The notes: generated from the letters alone by a model not told the origin. Shown: positions 8,813 to 17,827, counted from the first letter of the stretch. The stretch: DNA of 64,000 nt from Streptomyces sp. CB01201 (GCF_002803085.1 NZ_NNBJ01000022.1:1-64000); one strand, 5' to 3'. Numbers and translations are program-made.

Positions 8813-9577
8813 CTAGACCGCGCGCCGGAAGGCGGGGTGCTCGCCGAGCCGTCGCACATACGCGTCGAGCCGAGGGGCCGCTTCGAGCAACTCGGCCCGG
8901 TCTTCGAGATGGACAAGAGCCACCCACAGGTCCACGTCCGCGGCCGTCAACTCCTCGCCCAGCGCGAAGGACCGCCGGGCGAGACGGCGATCCAGCAACC
9001 GCAGCGCGGCCTGCCGTGCCGAGGGCCGCGCGGCGGACGTGACATCGCGGTCGATCAGGGTGCGCAGGGCCTCGATGTCCGCGATCAGGTGCGACGGCCG
9101 CAGCCGGGCTACCCCGTCTCCGGCCTCGCCCGCCAGGGGGCCCGAGAGGTCGCGGAGGATGTCGGGCGTGTGGTTGCTGACGATCCGGCCGCTCCAACGG
9201 TCGCGCAGCGCGGGCGCCGTCAACGGTCCGTCGTAGTGGTACCCCGTGGTTTCGTAGGCGCGGCGCAGCGCGGCGTAGCCCTCGGGGGTCGCGGCGGGGG
9301 AGGTCAGGAGCGTCGTGGCGACCGAGTCGCGCAGACCGAGCAGGTCGAGGGTGATCGCGATGCGCTGCGAGCGGGGACAACTCCCGCACAGGAAAAGGTC
9401 GTAGCGCCGTGGTGCGGGATAGAAGCCACCGGCCGCACCGACACCGATCCGGCTGCGGAAGCGACGGGCGTGCGGCGAAGCCACCGCCACCCTGGGCCTC
9501 GGCCCCGGAGCGGGGGCCGAGGCCTGACAGCCGGTGGACGCGCCAGTGCGGGAACTGCGGGAAAATGTCTCGGGCAT
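8813..9577 (-). CDS. Glutathione S-transferase-like protein (Xi/ECM4 type)
   Basis: A 254-residue cytoplasmic protein related to glutathionyl-hydroquinone reductases. The thioredoxin-fold motif appears as CGSCPRSQR, where family members have CPWAHR; the catalytic Cys is kept. The C-terminal helical domain includes GEELTAADVDLWVALVHLE, the usual GST C-domain signature. Actinobacteria generally use mycothiol, so the physiological thiol may not be glutathione. Start ATG at 9577 follows AGGGAGAG at good distance. The first 45 residues are Pro/Arg-rich and poorly conserved-looking. Monocistronic and convergent with the DUF427 gene. Confidence 0.85.
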   Translation of the reverse strand: MPETFSRSSRTGASTGCQASAPAPGPRPRVAVASPHARRFRSRIGVGAAGGFYPAPRRYDLFLCGSCPRSQRIAITLDLLGLRDSVATTLLTSPAATPEGYAALRRAYETTGYHYDGPLTAPALRDRWSGRIVSNHTPDILRDLSGPLAGEAGDGVARLRPSHLIADIEALRTLIDRDVTSAARPSARQAALRLLDRRLARRSFALGEELTAADVDLWVALVHLEDRAELLEAAPRLDAYVRRLGEHPAFRRAV

Positions 9578-10007
9578 GACTCTCCCTGGGAATGAGGCGC
9601 CACTGCGGCCATCAGCGCATCAGCGGCTGGATGCGGGGCGGCGTCGCTGGTCGGGGACGATCCGGATCGCGGGGACGGTCCCGGATCAGTAGGCGCTGGA
9701 GACGCGCAGAAGATCGATGTGCAGGCGCCTGGTCAAGCCGCTCCTCGGCATGTCCACCCGCCTCATCCTCGGGGCTCGCGAGACGCGAGACCACGCTTGC
9801 CCCGCCGTGCAGGCGGGACCCGGTCGTCACCCGGGGCACCCCGTCGCGGTGGAAGGGTTGCCTGTCAGCGGGCCGGGGCCGATGACCACGGGAGCGGGTG
9901 AACCCGCACTGTGGGCGCTGACAATCGTGACCGTCCACGCCAGTTTGAGCGGGCTTCGCGAAGCCGTCAAGAAGGCCGACGAGCGGTCTCAACTGGTGGC
10001 CCGTACA
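9578..10007. other. Intergenic stretch with no recognisable gene
   Basis: About 430 bp between the GST start and a promoter at 10008. Open frames here have no recognisable domain, no good ribosome site and biased composition. I see no RNA gene. Confidence 0.5.
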
Positions 10008-10037
10008 TTGACATTCCCCCGATTGCCTGCCTACCTT
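10008..10037 (+). promoter_or_regulatory. Strong consensus-like promoter for the sulfur-related operon
   Basis: A consensus -35 TTGACA (10008-10013) is followed after 18 bp by a -10-like TACCTT (10032-10037). Transcription would start near 10044, placing the leader peptide and the GNAT gene on the same transcript. Confidence 0.6.
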
Positions 10038-10120
10038 TCGCGAACGACGTGATGCCCTCGGGCCCGTGGAAACGGGTCGGCAGATGTACCTGCGGGGCCG
10101 GAGAAGTGACGGTGACAGTG

Positions 10121-10249
10121 ATGCGCGCAGCTGATGGGACGGCCGCCCGGCGGTGCCCCGGCCGCATCCCGCTGTGCACGGACCGCTGCGTCGATCTGCT
10201 GCGCGTCAGCAGCGCGCTGTGTACGCAGCCGAGCAGCGCCCTCCGCTGA
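10121..10249 (+). CDS. Putative leader peptide (DLLRVxxALC type), copy 1
   Basis: A 42-codon frame ending CVDLLRVSSALCTQPSSALR. The core DLLRVSSALC resembles the short peptides with a conserved Asp-Leu/Tyr-x-Arg-Val...Cys core that Streptomyces places before sulfur-metabolism genes (recalled family). The start could be GTG at 10112 or ATG at 10121; a GGAGAAG lies just upstream. It sits 165 bp before the GNAT gene and downstream of a consensus promoter. Related peptides occur before the first monooxygenase and before metY. I infer Cys-codon or sulfur-responsive attenuation; the peptide itself is unlikely to have another function. Confidence 0.6.
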   Translation: MRAADGTAARRCPGRIPLCTDRCVDLLRVSSALCTQPSSALR

Positions 10250-10414
10250 GCCCGACCGTTCCATCGAGTCCCTGACGCCCACCGCCCACGCGGTGCGGCT
10301 GTTCGCGCTCGACCCCTCGGAACCCCGGACGTCCACGCGTCATCGCAGGTCCCCTCGCCGTGTTCCGCCCGGCAGGGGCCCTGCCGCGATCCCGATACGG
10401 AGACCCGCACCGCC

Positions 10415-11206
10415 ATGTCCACCAGCGTGTACCCCGCTCCACCGGCCGGCCCGGAATCCCGGCTGACGGAACCTCATGTCCTGGACAACGCCGCCTGGGC
10501 GGCGCTGACGGGCCCGCAGGCCCACCTCGCCGAGCGCCACGGCAGGGCCGCCCGCTTCCCCACCGACGTCTCGCCCTTCACCGCCCTGGCGGACCCCACC
10601 GACGCCCGCGCCTGGGACGACCTGGCCCTGCTGGTCGGACCAGGTGCCCTCACACCCGTGACGGCGGTCAGGACCGTGCCGGACGGCTGGGAAATCGAGC
10701 AGAGCGGTGAGGGCGTCCAGATGGTGGCCACCGCGCTGCGCGACGCGCCCGCGCCCGAGGCCGTGCGGCTGGGTCTCGCCGACGTCCCCGAGATCCTCGA
10801 ACTGATCGCGCTGACCAGGCCGGGCCCCTTCCTGCCCCGTACCGTGGAACTCGGCACCTACCTCGGACTCCGGGAGGACGGGCGGCTGATCGCGCTGGCC
10901 GGGGAGCGGCTGCGGCCGCCCGGCTGGACCGAGATCAGCGCCGTCTGCACCCACCCGGACCACCGCGGCCGGGGCCTGGCGACCCGGCTCGTCCGCGCCG
11001 TGGCGCGCGGCATCAGAGAACGCGGCGACACCCCCTTCCTGCACGCCGCCGCGAGCAACACCAACGCCATCCGGCTGTACGAGTCGATCGGCTTCACCCT
11101 GCGCCACCGCACCCGGTTCCTGCTCGTCCGCGCACCGGGCGGCCCCGTGGAACCGCTCGGACATGACGGACAAGAAAGAGCCGAACTCCGGGAAGAAAAA
11201 GCGTAG
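10415..11206 (+). CDS. GNAT-family N-acetyltransferase
   Basis: A 263-residue protein with a C-terminal GNAT domain at roughly residues 110-250. Motif A, the acetyl-CoA pyrophosphate loop, is HPDHRGRGLATRL, and the following helix is NAIRLYESIGFTLRHRTRFL. The N-terminal 100 residues resemble the extra domain of FR47-like acetyltransferases. The ATG at 10415 follows CGGAGA. It lies between two sulfur-type leader peptides and just upstream of three flavin monooxygenases, so it may acetylate an amine or thiol intermediate in organosulfur use, but no substrate can be read from sequence. Cytoplasmic. Confidence 0.88.
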   Translation: MSTSVYPAPPAGPESRLTEPHVLDNAAWAALTGPQAHLAERHGRAARFPTDVSPFTALADPTDARAWDDLALLVGPGALTPVTAVRTVPDGWEIEQSGEGVQMVATALRDAPAPEAVRLGLADVPEILELIALTRPGPFLPRTVELGTYLGLREDGRLIALAGERLRPPGWTEISAVCTHPDHRGRGLATRLVRAVARGIRERGDTPFLHAAASNTNAIRLYESIGFTLRHRTRFLLVRAPGGPVEPLGHDGQERAELREEKA

Positions 11207-11304
11207 TTGTGTCGTTGGAATCGTCGAAGCGCACGCGGTGCCCCATCGGGAGACCGTCGGCGCGAGGCCGGCAAGGAACCCGGGTCCACCGGGCGGAAGG
11301 GGCG

Positions 11305-11427
11305 GTGAGCCAGGTGGGTACGCCGTCCCGTCGCCCTGCCGCCGAGCCGGCCCCGCGCCGCCTCCACCTCTACTCCCGGCACCACATCGACCTGCTGCGC
11401 GTCGCCGGCGCGCTCTGTCGCCCCTGA
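11305..11427 (+). CDS. Putative leader peptide (DLLRVxxALC type), copy 2
   Basis: A 40-codon frame beginning GTG at 11305 after GGAAGGGG and ending RLHLYSRHHIDLLRVAGALCRP. The HIDLLRVAGALCR end closely matches the leader-peptide core in copy 1 and the commonly seen Streptomyces sulfur leader. It ends 73 bp before the first flavin-dependent monooxygenase, a typical attenuator position. The actual start may lie further in, since known peptides of this type are often 20-30 residues. Confidence 0.65.
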   Translation: MSQVGTPSRRPAAEPAPRRLHLYSRHHIDLLRVAGALCRP

Positions 11428-11500
11428 CGTTCCTCCACGGCCACGCCCCACGCACCGGGGCGGGCTTCCTCGTACGGATCTTCAGGAAGGCGTCACCGCC

Positions 11501-12712
11501 GTGACCTCAACTCCCTCCCCCCTGCACCTCGCCGTCGCGCTCGACGGCACCGGCTGGCACCCGGCGTCCTGGCGGGAGCCGGTGTCCCGGCCCCGGGACC
11601 TGCTCACCGCCCGATACTGGGCCGACCTCGTCGCGGAGGCCGAACACGGGCTGCTCGACCTGGTGACCATCGAGGACGGTCTGGGGCTCCAGTCGTCCAA
11701 GCCCTTCGGGCCCGATGACCGCACCGATCAGGTGCGGGGCCGCCTGGACGCCGTGCTCATCGCCGCCCGCATCGCGCCACTGACCCGGCACATCGGCATC
11801 GTGCCGACGGTGGTGACCACCCACACCGAGCCGTTCCACATCTCCAAGGCGATCGCCACGCTCGACTATGTGAGCACCGGCCGCGCCGGCGTCCGGGTGC
11901 AGATCGGCCCGCGCCCCAACGAGGCCGCGCACTTCGGCCGCCGGACCCTCCCGTCGCTGCCGGTCGGGGGCTACAACACCCCCGAGGGGCAGAAAGTGGT
12001 GCGCGGGCACTTCGACGAGGCGGCCGACTATGTGGAGGTGGTCCGCAGGCTCTGGGACAGCTGGGAGGACGACGCGGAGATCCGGGACGCGGCCACCGGG
12101 CGGTTCATCGACCGCGACAAGCTGCACTACATCGACTTCGAGGGCGAGCACTTCAGTGTGAAGGGCCCCTCGATCACCCCGCGTCCGCCGCAGGGGCAGC
12201 CGATCGTCAGCGCGCTGGCCCACGGAACCATCCCGAACCACCTGGTGGCCAGGGCGGCCGACATCGGCTATGTCACCCCGCACGACAGCGACCAGGCGCG
12301 CGCGATCGTCGCGGAGATCCGCGCCGAGCAGGCGGCCGCGGGACGCGCGGACGAGACCGTCCATGTCTTCGGCGACCTGGTGGTCTTCCTCGACGAGGAC
12401 CCCGCGGCGGCCGCCGCCCGCCGGGAGCGGCTAGACGCCCAGGCGGGCGAGCCGTACACCAGCGACGCGCGCATCTTCACCGGCACGAGCGGACAACTGG
12501 CCGATTTGCTCCAGGAGTTGCAGCAGGCGGGGCTGTCCGGCTTCCGGCTGCGCCCGGCCGTCGTCGGCCACGACCTTCCCGCGATCACCCGGGGTCTGGT
12601 GCCCGAACTCCAGCGCCGCGGCGCCTTCCGCAGTGCCTACGAGGCCGACACCCTGCGAGGGCTGCTCGGACTCGCCCGTCCCGCCAACCGCTACGCCGCC
12701 ACCACCGCCTGA
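11501..12712 (+). CDS. LLM-class flavin-dependent monooxygenase (1)
   Basis: A 403-residue TIM-barrel enzyme of the bacterial luciferase-like family that uses reduced flavin supplied by a partner reductase. Recognisable elements include the N-terminal LHLAVALDGTGWHPASW, the VEVVRRLWDSWEDD helix and the FTGTSGQLADLLQEL C-terminal segment. It is closest in style to the NtaA/SnaA/DszA group, which oxidises sulfonates, sulfides, EDTA-like chelators or cyclic sulfones. GTG at 11501 follows AGGAAGG at ideal spacing. It heads a run of three such enzymes behind a sulfur-type leader peptide, so organosulfur scavenging is the best inference. No flavin reductase gene is adjacent. Confidence 0.88.
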   Translation: MTSTPSPLHLAVALDGTGWHPASWREPVSRPRDLLTARYWADLVAEAEHGLLDLVTIEDGLGLQSSKPFGPDDRTDQVRGRLDAVLIAARIAPLTRHIGIVPTVVTTHTEPFHISKAIATLDYVSTGRAGVRVQIGPRPNEAAHFGRRTLPSLPVGGYNTPEGQKVVRGHFDEAADYVEVVRRLWDSWEDDAEIRDAATGRFIDRDKLHYIDFEGEHFSVKGPSITPRPPQGQPIVSALAHGTIPNHLVARAADIGYVTPHDSDQARAIVAEIRAEQAAAGRADETVHVFGDLVVFLDEDPAAAAARRERLDAQAGEPYTSDARIFTGTSGQLADLLQELQQAGLSGFRLRPAVVGHDLPAITRGLVPELQRRGAFRSAYEADTLRGLLGLARPANRYAATTA

Positions 12713-12733
12713 GCCGGACGGAGACCGCACGAC

Positions 12734-14107
12734 ATGAGCAAGCCCCTGAAGCAGATCCATCTGGCCGCCCACTTCCCCGGCGTCAACAACACGACCGTGT
12801 GGAGCGATCCGGCCGCCGGCAGTCATATCGAGTTCAGCTCGTTCGCGCACTTCGCGCGGACCGCCGAGCGCGCCAAGTTCGACTTCCTGTTCCTCGCCGA
12901 GGGCCTGCGTCTGCGTGAACAGGGCGGAAAAATATACGACTTGGATGTGGTGGGGCGCCCCGACACATTCACCGTCCTGGCCGCGCTGGCCGCCGTCACC
13001 GACCGCCTCGGTCTGACCGGCACCATCAACTCCACCTTCAACGAGCCCTACGAGGTGGCGCGCCAGTTCGCCAGCCTCGACCACCTCTCCGGGGGTCGCT
13101 CGGCCTGGAACGTGGTCACGTCCTGGGACGCCTTCACCGGTGAGAACTTCCGCCGCGGCGGCTTCCTGCCGCAACAGGAGCGCTACTCGCGGGCCAAGGA
13201 GTTCCTGGAGACCACCAACCAGCTCTTCGACTCCTGGCGCGGTGACGAGATCCTCGCCGACCCGTCCACCGGTACCTTCCTGCGCGACGCGAAGGCGGGG
13301 TCCTTCGTTCACACGGGCCAACACTTCGACATCCACGGCCAGTTCAACGTGCCGCGCTCTCCGCAGGGCCGCCCCGTGATCTTCCAGGCGGGAGACTCCG
13401 AAGAGGGCCGCGAGTTCGCCGCGTCGAGCGCCGACGCCATCTTCAGCCGGTACGCCACGCTGAAGGAGGGCCAGGCCTTCTACACCGACGTCAAGGGGCG
13501 CCTGCCCCGCTACGGCCGCGACCGTGACCAGCTGCTGATCCTGCCCGCCGCGAGCTTCGTCCTCGGCGACACCGACGCCGAGGCCGAGGAGATCGCCCGG
13601 GAGGTGCGCCGGCAGCAGGTGAGCGGGGCCACCGCGATCAAGCACCTGGAGTTCGTGTGGAACCGGGATCTGTCCGGGTACGACCCGGAGGGCCCGCTCC
13701 CCGACATCGACCCCGACCTCGGCGAGCACACCGTCGCCCGCGGGCGCGCCCAAGTCCGCATGTACCGAGACCCGTTGGCCACGGCCCGCGAATGGCGCGA
13801 GCTGGCCGAGGCCAACAAGTGGTCGATCCGTGACCTGGTCATCGAGACCGGCAACCGGCAGACCTTCGTCGGTTCGCCCGCCACCGTGGCGGACACCATC
13901 GACGACTTCGTACAGGCGGACGCGAGCGACGGCTTCATCCTCGTCCCGCACATCACCCCGGGCGGCCTGGACGCCTTCGCCGACCAGGTCGTCCCGCTGC
14001 TCCAGGAGCGGGGTGTCTACCGCACCGCCTACGAGGGCACCACGCTGCGCGACCACCTCGGCCTGGCCCACCCCGACGGCCGGCCCGACGTCCGGTCCGC
14101 GTCATGA
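12734..14107 (+). CDS. NtaA/SnaA/DszA-family flavin-dependent monooxygenase (2)
   Basis: A 457-residue member of the NtaA/SnaA/DszA monooxygenase branch of the luciferase-like superfamily. The N terminus KQIHLAAHFPGVNNTTVWSD, the block GRSAWNVVTSWD and RPVIFQAGDSEEGREFAA are signature segments of this branch. Its founding members attack nitrilotriacetate, pristinamycin intermediates and dibenzothiophene sulfone; which type of substrate applies here is unknown. ATG at 12734 lies 21 bp after the previous stop, and its end overlaps the next gene by ATGA. It is part of the three-gene monooxygenase cassette linked to sulfur leader peptides and met genes. Confidence 0.92.
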   Translation: MSKPLKQIHLAAHFPGVNNTTVWSDPAAGSHIEFSSFAHFARTAERAKFDFLFLAEGLRLREQGGKIYDLDVVGRPDTFTVLAALAAVTDRLGLTGTINSTFNEPYEVARQFASLDHLSGGRSAWNVVTSWDAFTGENFRRGGFLPQQERYSRAKEFLETTNQLFDSWRGDEILADPSTGTFLRDAKAGSFVHTGQHFDIHGQFNVPRSPQGRPVIFQAGDSEEGREFAASSADAIFSRYATLKEGQAFYTDVKGRLPRYGRDRDQLLILPAASFVLGDTDAEAEEIAREVRRQQVSGATAIKHLEFVWNRDLSGYDPEGPLPDIDPDLGEHTVARGRAQVRMYRDPLATAREWRELAEANKWSIRDLVIETGNRQTFVGSPATVADTIDDFVQADASDGFILVPHITPGGLDAFADQVVPLLQERGVYRTAYEGTTLRDHLGLAHPDGRPDVRSAS

Positions 14108-15234
14108 GCTCCGGCATCCCCCTCGGCATACTCGACCTGGTCCCGATATCCTCCGGGTCCACGGCCACCGAGGCGCTGCACAACTCCATCGACCTGGCGC
14201 GACAGGCCGAGCGACTCGGCTACACCCGTTACTGGTACGCCGAGCACCACCTCAACCCGGGCGTCGCCGGCACCTCGCCCGCGGTCGTCCTCGCCCTCAC
14301 CGCCGCAGCCACCTCGACCATCCGGATCGGCTCCGGAGCCGTTCAACTCGGCCATCGCACGGCCCTGTCCACGGTCGAGGAGTTCGGCCTCGTCGACGCG
14401 CTGCACCCCGGCCGACTCGACCTCGGGCTCGGCCGCTCCGGCGGCCGTCCACCGGGAGCCCCGGCCGCTCCCGTCCCCGGCGCGACCCCGGTGATCGACG
14501 GGCGCGCCCCGAACGGGCTGCGGATCCCGCCCCGGTTCTCGTTCGCGCACCTCCTGGGCTCACCCCGGGTCGCGCTCCAGCGCAAGCTGCTCCTGCTGCC
14601 CGGCGCGGAATCCCAGCCGTACGGGGAACAGATCGACGACGTCCTGGATCTGCTCGCGGGCACCTACCGTTCCGCGGACGGCATCGAGGCACACGTGGTG
14701 CCGGGAGAGGGTGCCGACATCCAGGTGTGGATCCTGGGCAGCAGTGGCGGGGAGAGTGCCGAGGCCGCGGGCCGCAACGGCCTGCGGTTCGCGGCGAACT
14801 ACCACGTCAGCCCCGGTACGGTGCTGGAGGCGGCCGAGGGGTACCGGGCCGCGTTCCAGCCGTCCGAGGCCCTGGACGAGCCGTACCTCACGGTGTCGGC
14901 CGATGTCGTCGTCGCCGAGGACGAGGAGACCGCCCGCGAACTCGCCACCGGCTACGGGCTCTGGGTCCGCAGCATCCGGACGGCGGAGGGCGCGATCCCG
15001 TTCCCCACACCCGACGAAGCGCGCGCCCACACCTGGTCGGAGGCGGACCGGGCGCTGGTGCGCGACCGGACCAAAACGCAGTTCGTCGGCTCCCCGGGCA
15101 GCGTCGCCGACCAGCTCACCCAGCTCCAAGAAGCCACTGGAGCAGACGAGTTGCTGATCACCACCATCACGCACGACCACAAGGACCGGGTCCGGTCGTA
15201 CGAGCTGCTGGCCGAGGAGTGGCGCAAGAGGTGA
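14104..15234 (+). CDS. LLM-class flavin-dependent oxidoreductase (3)
   Basis: A 376-residue luciferase-like TIM-barrel protein of the smaller LLM subgroup. Visible blocks are YTRYWYAEHHLNPGVAGTSP near the N terminus, IRIGSGAVQLGHRTAL in the barrel and FVGSPGSVADQLTQLQE near the C terminus. An insert around residues 115-160 (APAAPVPGATPVIDG) is Pro/Ala-rich. ATGA overlap with the upstream gene implies coupled translation. It would use reduced FMN and oxygen. It closes the monooxygenase cassette and is followed by a strong hairpin. Substrate unknown; sulfur context suggests sulfonate or thioether oxidation. Confidence 0.9.
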   Translation: MSSGIPLGILDLVPISSGSTATEALHNSIDLARQAERLGYTRYWYAEHHLNPGVAGTSPAVVLALTAAATSTIRIGSGAVQLGHRTALSTVEEFGLVDALHPGRLDLGLGRSGGRPPGAPAAPVPGATPVIDGRAPNGLRIPPRFSFAHLLGSPRVALQRKLLLLPGAESQPYGEQIDDVLDLLAGTYRSADGIEAHVVPGEGADIQVWILGSSGGESAEAAGRNGLRFAANYHVSPGTVLEAAEGYRAAFQPSEALDEPYLTVSADVVVAEDEETARELATGYGLWVRSIRTAEGAIPFPTPDEARAHTWSEADRALVRDRTKTQFVGSPGSVADQLTQLQEATGADELLITTITHDHKDRVRSYELLAEEWRKR

Positions 15235-15264
15235 GTTCGCAAGGGGATGAGTCCGCGGTGCGAG

Positions 15265-15297
15265 CCCCGGGCCATCGGCAACGCCGTTGGCCCGGGG
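15265..15297. terminator. Strong bidirectional terminator hairpin
   Basis: Perfect 10-bp inverted repeat CCCCGGGCCA/TGGCCCGGGG with a further inner CGGC/GCCG pairing. It lies exactly between the convergent monooxygenase cassette and metX. Confidence 0.8.
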
Positions 15298-15317
15298 GAC
15301 GTGGGGGGTCTGCGCAG

Positions 15318-16469
15318 CTATCCGACGAGTTCGCGCACCAGCGCCGCGACCTGCCCGGCCTCGATGAGGAACCCGTCGTGTCCGTACGGTGATTCGATGA
15401 CGCGAGGGCGGTCCGCACCAGGAATCAGCGCCGCCAACTCGGCCTGCTGCGACGGCGGATAGAGACGGTCCGAGTCCACCCCCGCGACGAGGGTCCGGGC
15501 GGTCACACGAGCCAGGGCGCGGCGCGTGCCACCCCGGCCACGGCCGATGTCGTGGCTGTTCATGGCGTCCACCAGCGTCACATAGCTGCCCGCGTCGAAG
15601 CGCCGTACCAGCTTGTCGGCATGGTGATCGAGGTAGGACTCGACCTGGTAGCGGCCGCCGGCCCACGGGTCCTCGCGCTCCTGGGCCGCCCGGCCGAAGC
15701 GGGCCGCCAACTCCGGCTCGCTGCGGTACGTGACGTGGGCGAGGCGGCGGGCCAGGCCCAGCCCCGTGTGCGGACCGCGCCCGGGACCGGCGTCGTAGTA
15801 GTCGCCGCCACGCCAGCCCGGATCCGAGCGGATGGCATGGAGCTGGATGTTCGCCCAGGCGATCTGCTCGGCGCTCGCGGCGGCGGTGGTGGCGAGCAGC
15901 AGCAGCGCCGCCGTCCGCCGCGGATACGACACCGCCCACTCCAAGGCGCGCATCCCGCCCATGGACCCGCCGACCACCAACGCCCAACGCGCAACGCCCA
16001 GTTCGTCGGAGAGTGCGGCCTCCGCGGTCACCTGATCGCGCTGGGTGAGGAACGGGAAGGCGCCGCCCCAACGCCTGCCGTCCGGGCGCGTGGAGGAGGG
16101 GCCGGTGCTGCCCTGGCAGCCGCCGAGCACGTTCGGGGCGACGACGAACCAGCGGTCCGTGTCCAGCGCGCGCCCCGGGCCGATCAGCGCGTCCCACCAG
16201 CCCGGGGAGGGATGGCCGGGTTCGGCCGGGCCCGCGGCGTGGCTGTCACCGGTGAGGGCGTGCAGCACGAGGACCGCGTTGGAGCCGTCGGGGGCGAGCC
16301 GCCCCCACGTCTCGAACGCGAGCCGTACGTCGGGCAGTTCACCGCCCGCTTCGAGGAGGAGCGGACCCGGCCGGGTGTGCCACTCCCGTCGCCCGGTCGG
16401 CCCTCCCTCCCGCCAGGCCCCCGAGGCCGGCGGAAGGGAGGGCCGGGACCGGCCGGGCAGGATGCTCAG
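15318..16469 (-). CDS. metX: Homoserine O-acetyltransferase MetX, probable CTG start
   Basis: An alpha/beta-hydrolase-fold enzyme that acetylates homoserine for methionine synthesis. The nucleophile motif GGSMGGMRALEW, the Asp in GVDSDRLYPP and the His in YGHDGF form the triad. The conserved N-terminal portion (LLLEAGGELPDVRLAFETWG, then LAPDGSNAVLVLHALTG) lies upstream of the first GTG at 16268, so that GTG cannot be the real start. No ATG, GTG or TTG occurs in frame between 16268 and the upstream stop. A CTG at 16469 overlaps the metY stop (CTGA) and has AAGGG six bases upstream. It would give 383 residues, the normal MetX length. Coupled translation with metY is expected. Confidence 0.9.
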   Translation of the reverse strand: MSILPGRSRPSLPPASGAWREGGPTGRREWHTRPGPLLLEAGGELPDVRLAFETWGRLAPDGSNAVLVLHALTGDSHAAGPAEPGHPSPGWWDALIGPGRALDTDRWFVVAPNVLGGCQGSTGPSSTRPDGRRWGGAFPFLTQRDQVTAEAALSDELGVARWALVVGGSMGGMRALEWAVSYPRRTAALLLLATTAAASAEQIAWANIQLHAIRSDPGWRGGDYYDAGPGRGPHTGLGLARRLAHVTYRSEPELAARFGRAAQEREDPWAGGRYQVESYLDHHADKLVRRFDAGSYVTLVDAMNSHDIGRGRGGTRRALARVTARTLVAGVDSDRLYPPSQQAELAALIPGADRPRVIESPYGHDGFLIEAGQVAALVRELVG

Positions 16470-17827
16470 GACGCACCCTTGGCCGCGCGGAACCCCGCCT
16501 CCAGGTCGGCCTTCAGATCGGCGACGTTCTCGATGCCGACCGAAAGACGCACGAGCCCGGCCGCCGTGCCGGTCGCGGTCAACTGGGCCTCGTCCAGCTG
16601 GCTGTGGGTCGTCGACGCCGGGTGGATGATGAGGCTGCGTACGTCACCGATGTTGGCGAGATGGCTGAACAGCTCGACGGCGTCCACGAAGCGCTTCCCC
16701 GCCTCGACCCCGTCCCGCAGCTCGAAGGCGAGCACCGCGCCGGCGCCGTTCGGGAGATAGCGCTGTCCCGCCGCGTACCAGCGGTTCGATTCGAGGCCCG
16801 GATAGTGGACGGCGGCCACTTCGTCGCGCTGCTCCAGCCACTCGGCGAGGGCCTGCGCATTGGACGAATGGCGCTCGATGCGCAGACTGAGCGTCTCCAC
16901 GCCCTGGAGGAGCAGGAACGCGGAATGCGGGGAGAGTGCGGGACCGAGGTCGCGGAGCAACTGGACACGCAGCTTGACGGCGAAGGCTCCCGGACCGAGT
17001 GCGGGCCAGTACCGCAGGCCGTGGTAGCTGGGGTCCGGCTCGCTGAAGCCGGGGAACCGCTCGGCGTGGGCGCCGAAGTCGAAGGAGCCGGCGTCGACGA
17101 CGACACCGGCGATGGTGGTGCCGTGGCCGCCGAGGAACTTGGTCGCGGAGTGCACGACGATGTCGGCGCCGTGCTCGATGGGCCGCAGCAGGTACGGGGT
17201 CGGCACGGTGTTGTCGACGATCAGCGGTACGCCGGCGGCGTGCGCGACATCCGCCACGGCACGCACGTCGAGCACGTTGCCGCGCGGATTGCCCAGTGTC
17301 TCGGCGAAGAGGGCCTTGGTGCCGGGCCGGATCGCCGCCCGCCAGGCGTCGAGGTCGTCCGGGTCGTCGACGAAGGACACCTCGATGCCGAACCTGGGCA
17401 GGGTGTGCCGGAAGAGGTTGTACGTCCCGCCGTACAGCGAGGTGCTGGAGACGATGTGGTCACCGGCGGACGCCAGCGTGAGGATGGCCAGGGTCTCGGC
17501 GGCCTGCCCCGAGGCGAGGGCCACGGCGGCGACTCCGCCCTCCAAGGCCGCGATGCGCTGCTCGAAGACGTCCTGGGTGGGGTTGTGGATGCGGGTGTAG
17601 ATGTTGCCCGGCTCGGCCAGCGAGAAGAGGTCCGCGGCGTGCTGGGTGTCGCGGAAGACGAACGAACTCGTCTGGTAGATCGGCACGGCCCGCGCCCCGG
17701 TCGTCGGATCCGGCACAGCGCCGGCATGGATCTGCTTGGTCTCGAACGACCACGCCGAGGTGTCGGGGCCGACGGGCTCCTCGTCGGGGGTATGGCCCGC
17801 GGTGACGGCGTCGATGGGCTGGCTCAT
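16466..17827 (-). CDS. metY: O-acetylhomoserine (thiol)-lyase / sulfhydrylase MetY
   Basis: A 453-residue PLP enzyme of the Cys/Met metabolism family that joins O-acetylhomoserine and sulfide (or methanethiol) to give homocysteine or methionine. The start ETKQIHAGAVPDPTTGARAVP, the block SLYGGTYNLFRHTLP and the PLP-lysine motif HSATKFLGGHGT are clear. ATG at 17827 follows AGGGAGAACC. It is the first gene of a metY-metX operon and is preceded by about 150 bp and a short leader peptide. I looked for a SAM-type riboswitch in the 290 bp upstream and did not see one, so peptide-based attenuation is the likelier control. Confidence 0.95.
   Translation of the reverse strand: MSQPIDAVTAGHTPDEEPVGPDTSAWSFETKQIHAGAVPDPTTGARAVPIYQTSSFVFRDTQHAADLFSLAEPGNIYTRIHNPTQDVFEQRIAALEGGVAAVALASGQAAETLAILTLASAGDHIVSSTSLYGGTYNLFRHTLPRFGIEVSFVDDPDDLDAWRAAIRPGTKALFAETLGNPRGNVLDVRAVADVAHAAGVPLIVDNTVPTPYLLRPIEHGADIVVHSATKFLGGHGTTIAGVVVDAGSFDFGAHAERFPGFSEPDPSYHGLRYWPALGPGAFAVKLRVQLLRDLGPALSPHSAFLLLQGVETLSLRIERHSSNAQALAEWLEQRDEVAAVHYPGLESNRWYAAGQRYLPNGAGAVLAFELRDGVEAGKRFVDAVELFSHLANIGDVRSLIIHPASTTHSQLDEAQLTATGTAAGLVRLSVGIENVADLKADLEAGFRAAKGAS

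Noticed and set aside
10340..11455. Long minus-strand open frames opposite the GNAT gene
   Set aside because: Arg/Gly-rich shadow translation with no domain, antisense to a clear acetyltransferase.
15318..16268. metX starting at GTG 16268
   Set aside because: It would remove about 65 conserved N-terminal residues that are encoded in frame upstream.
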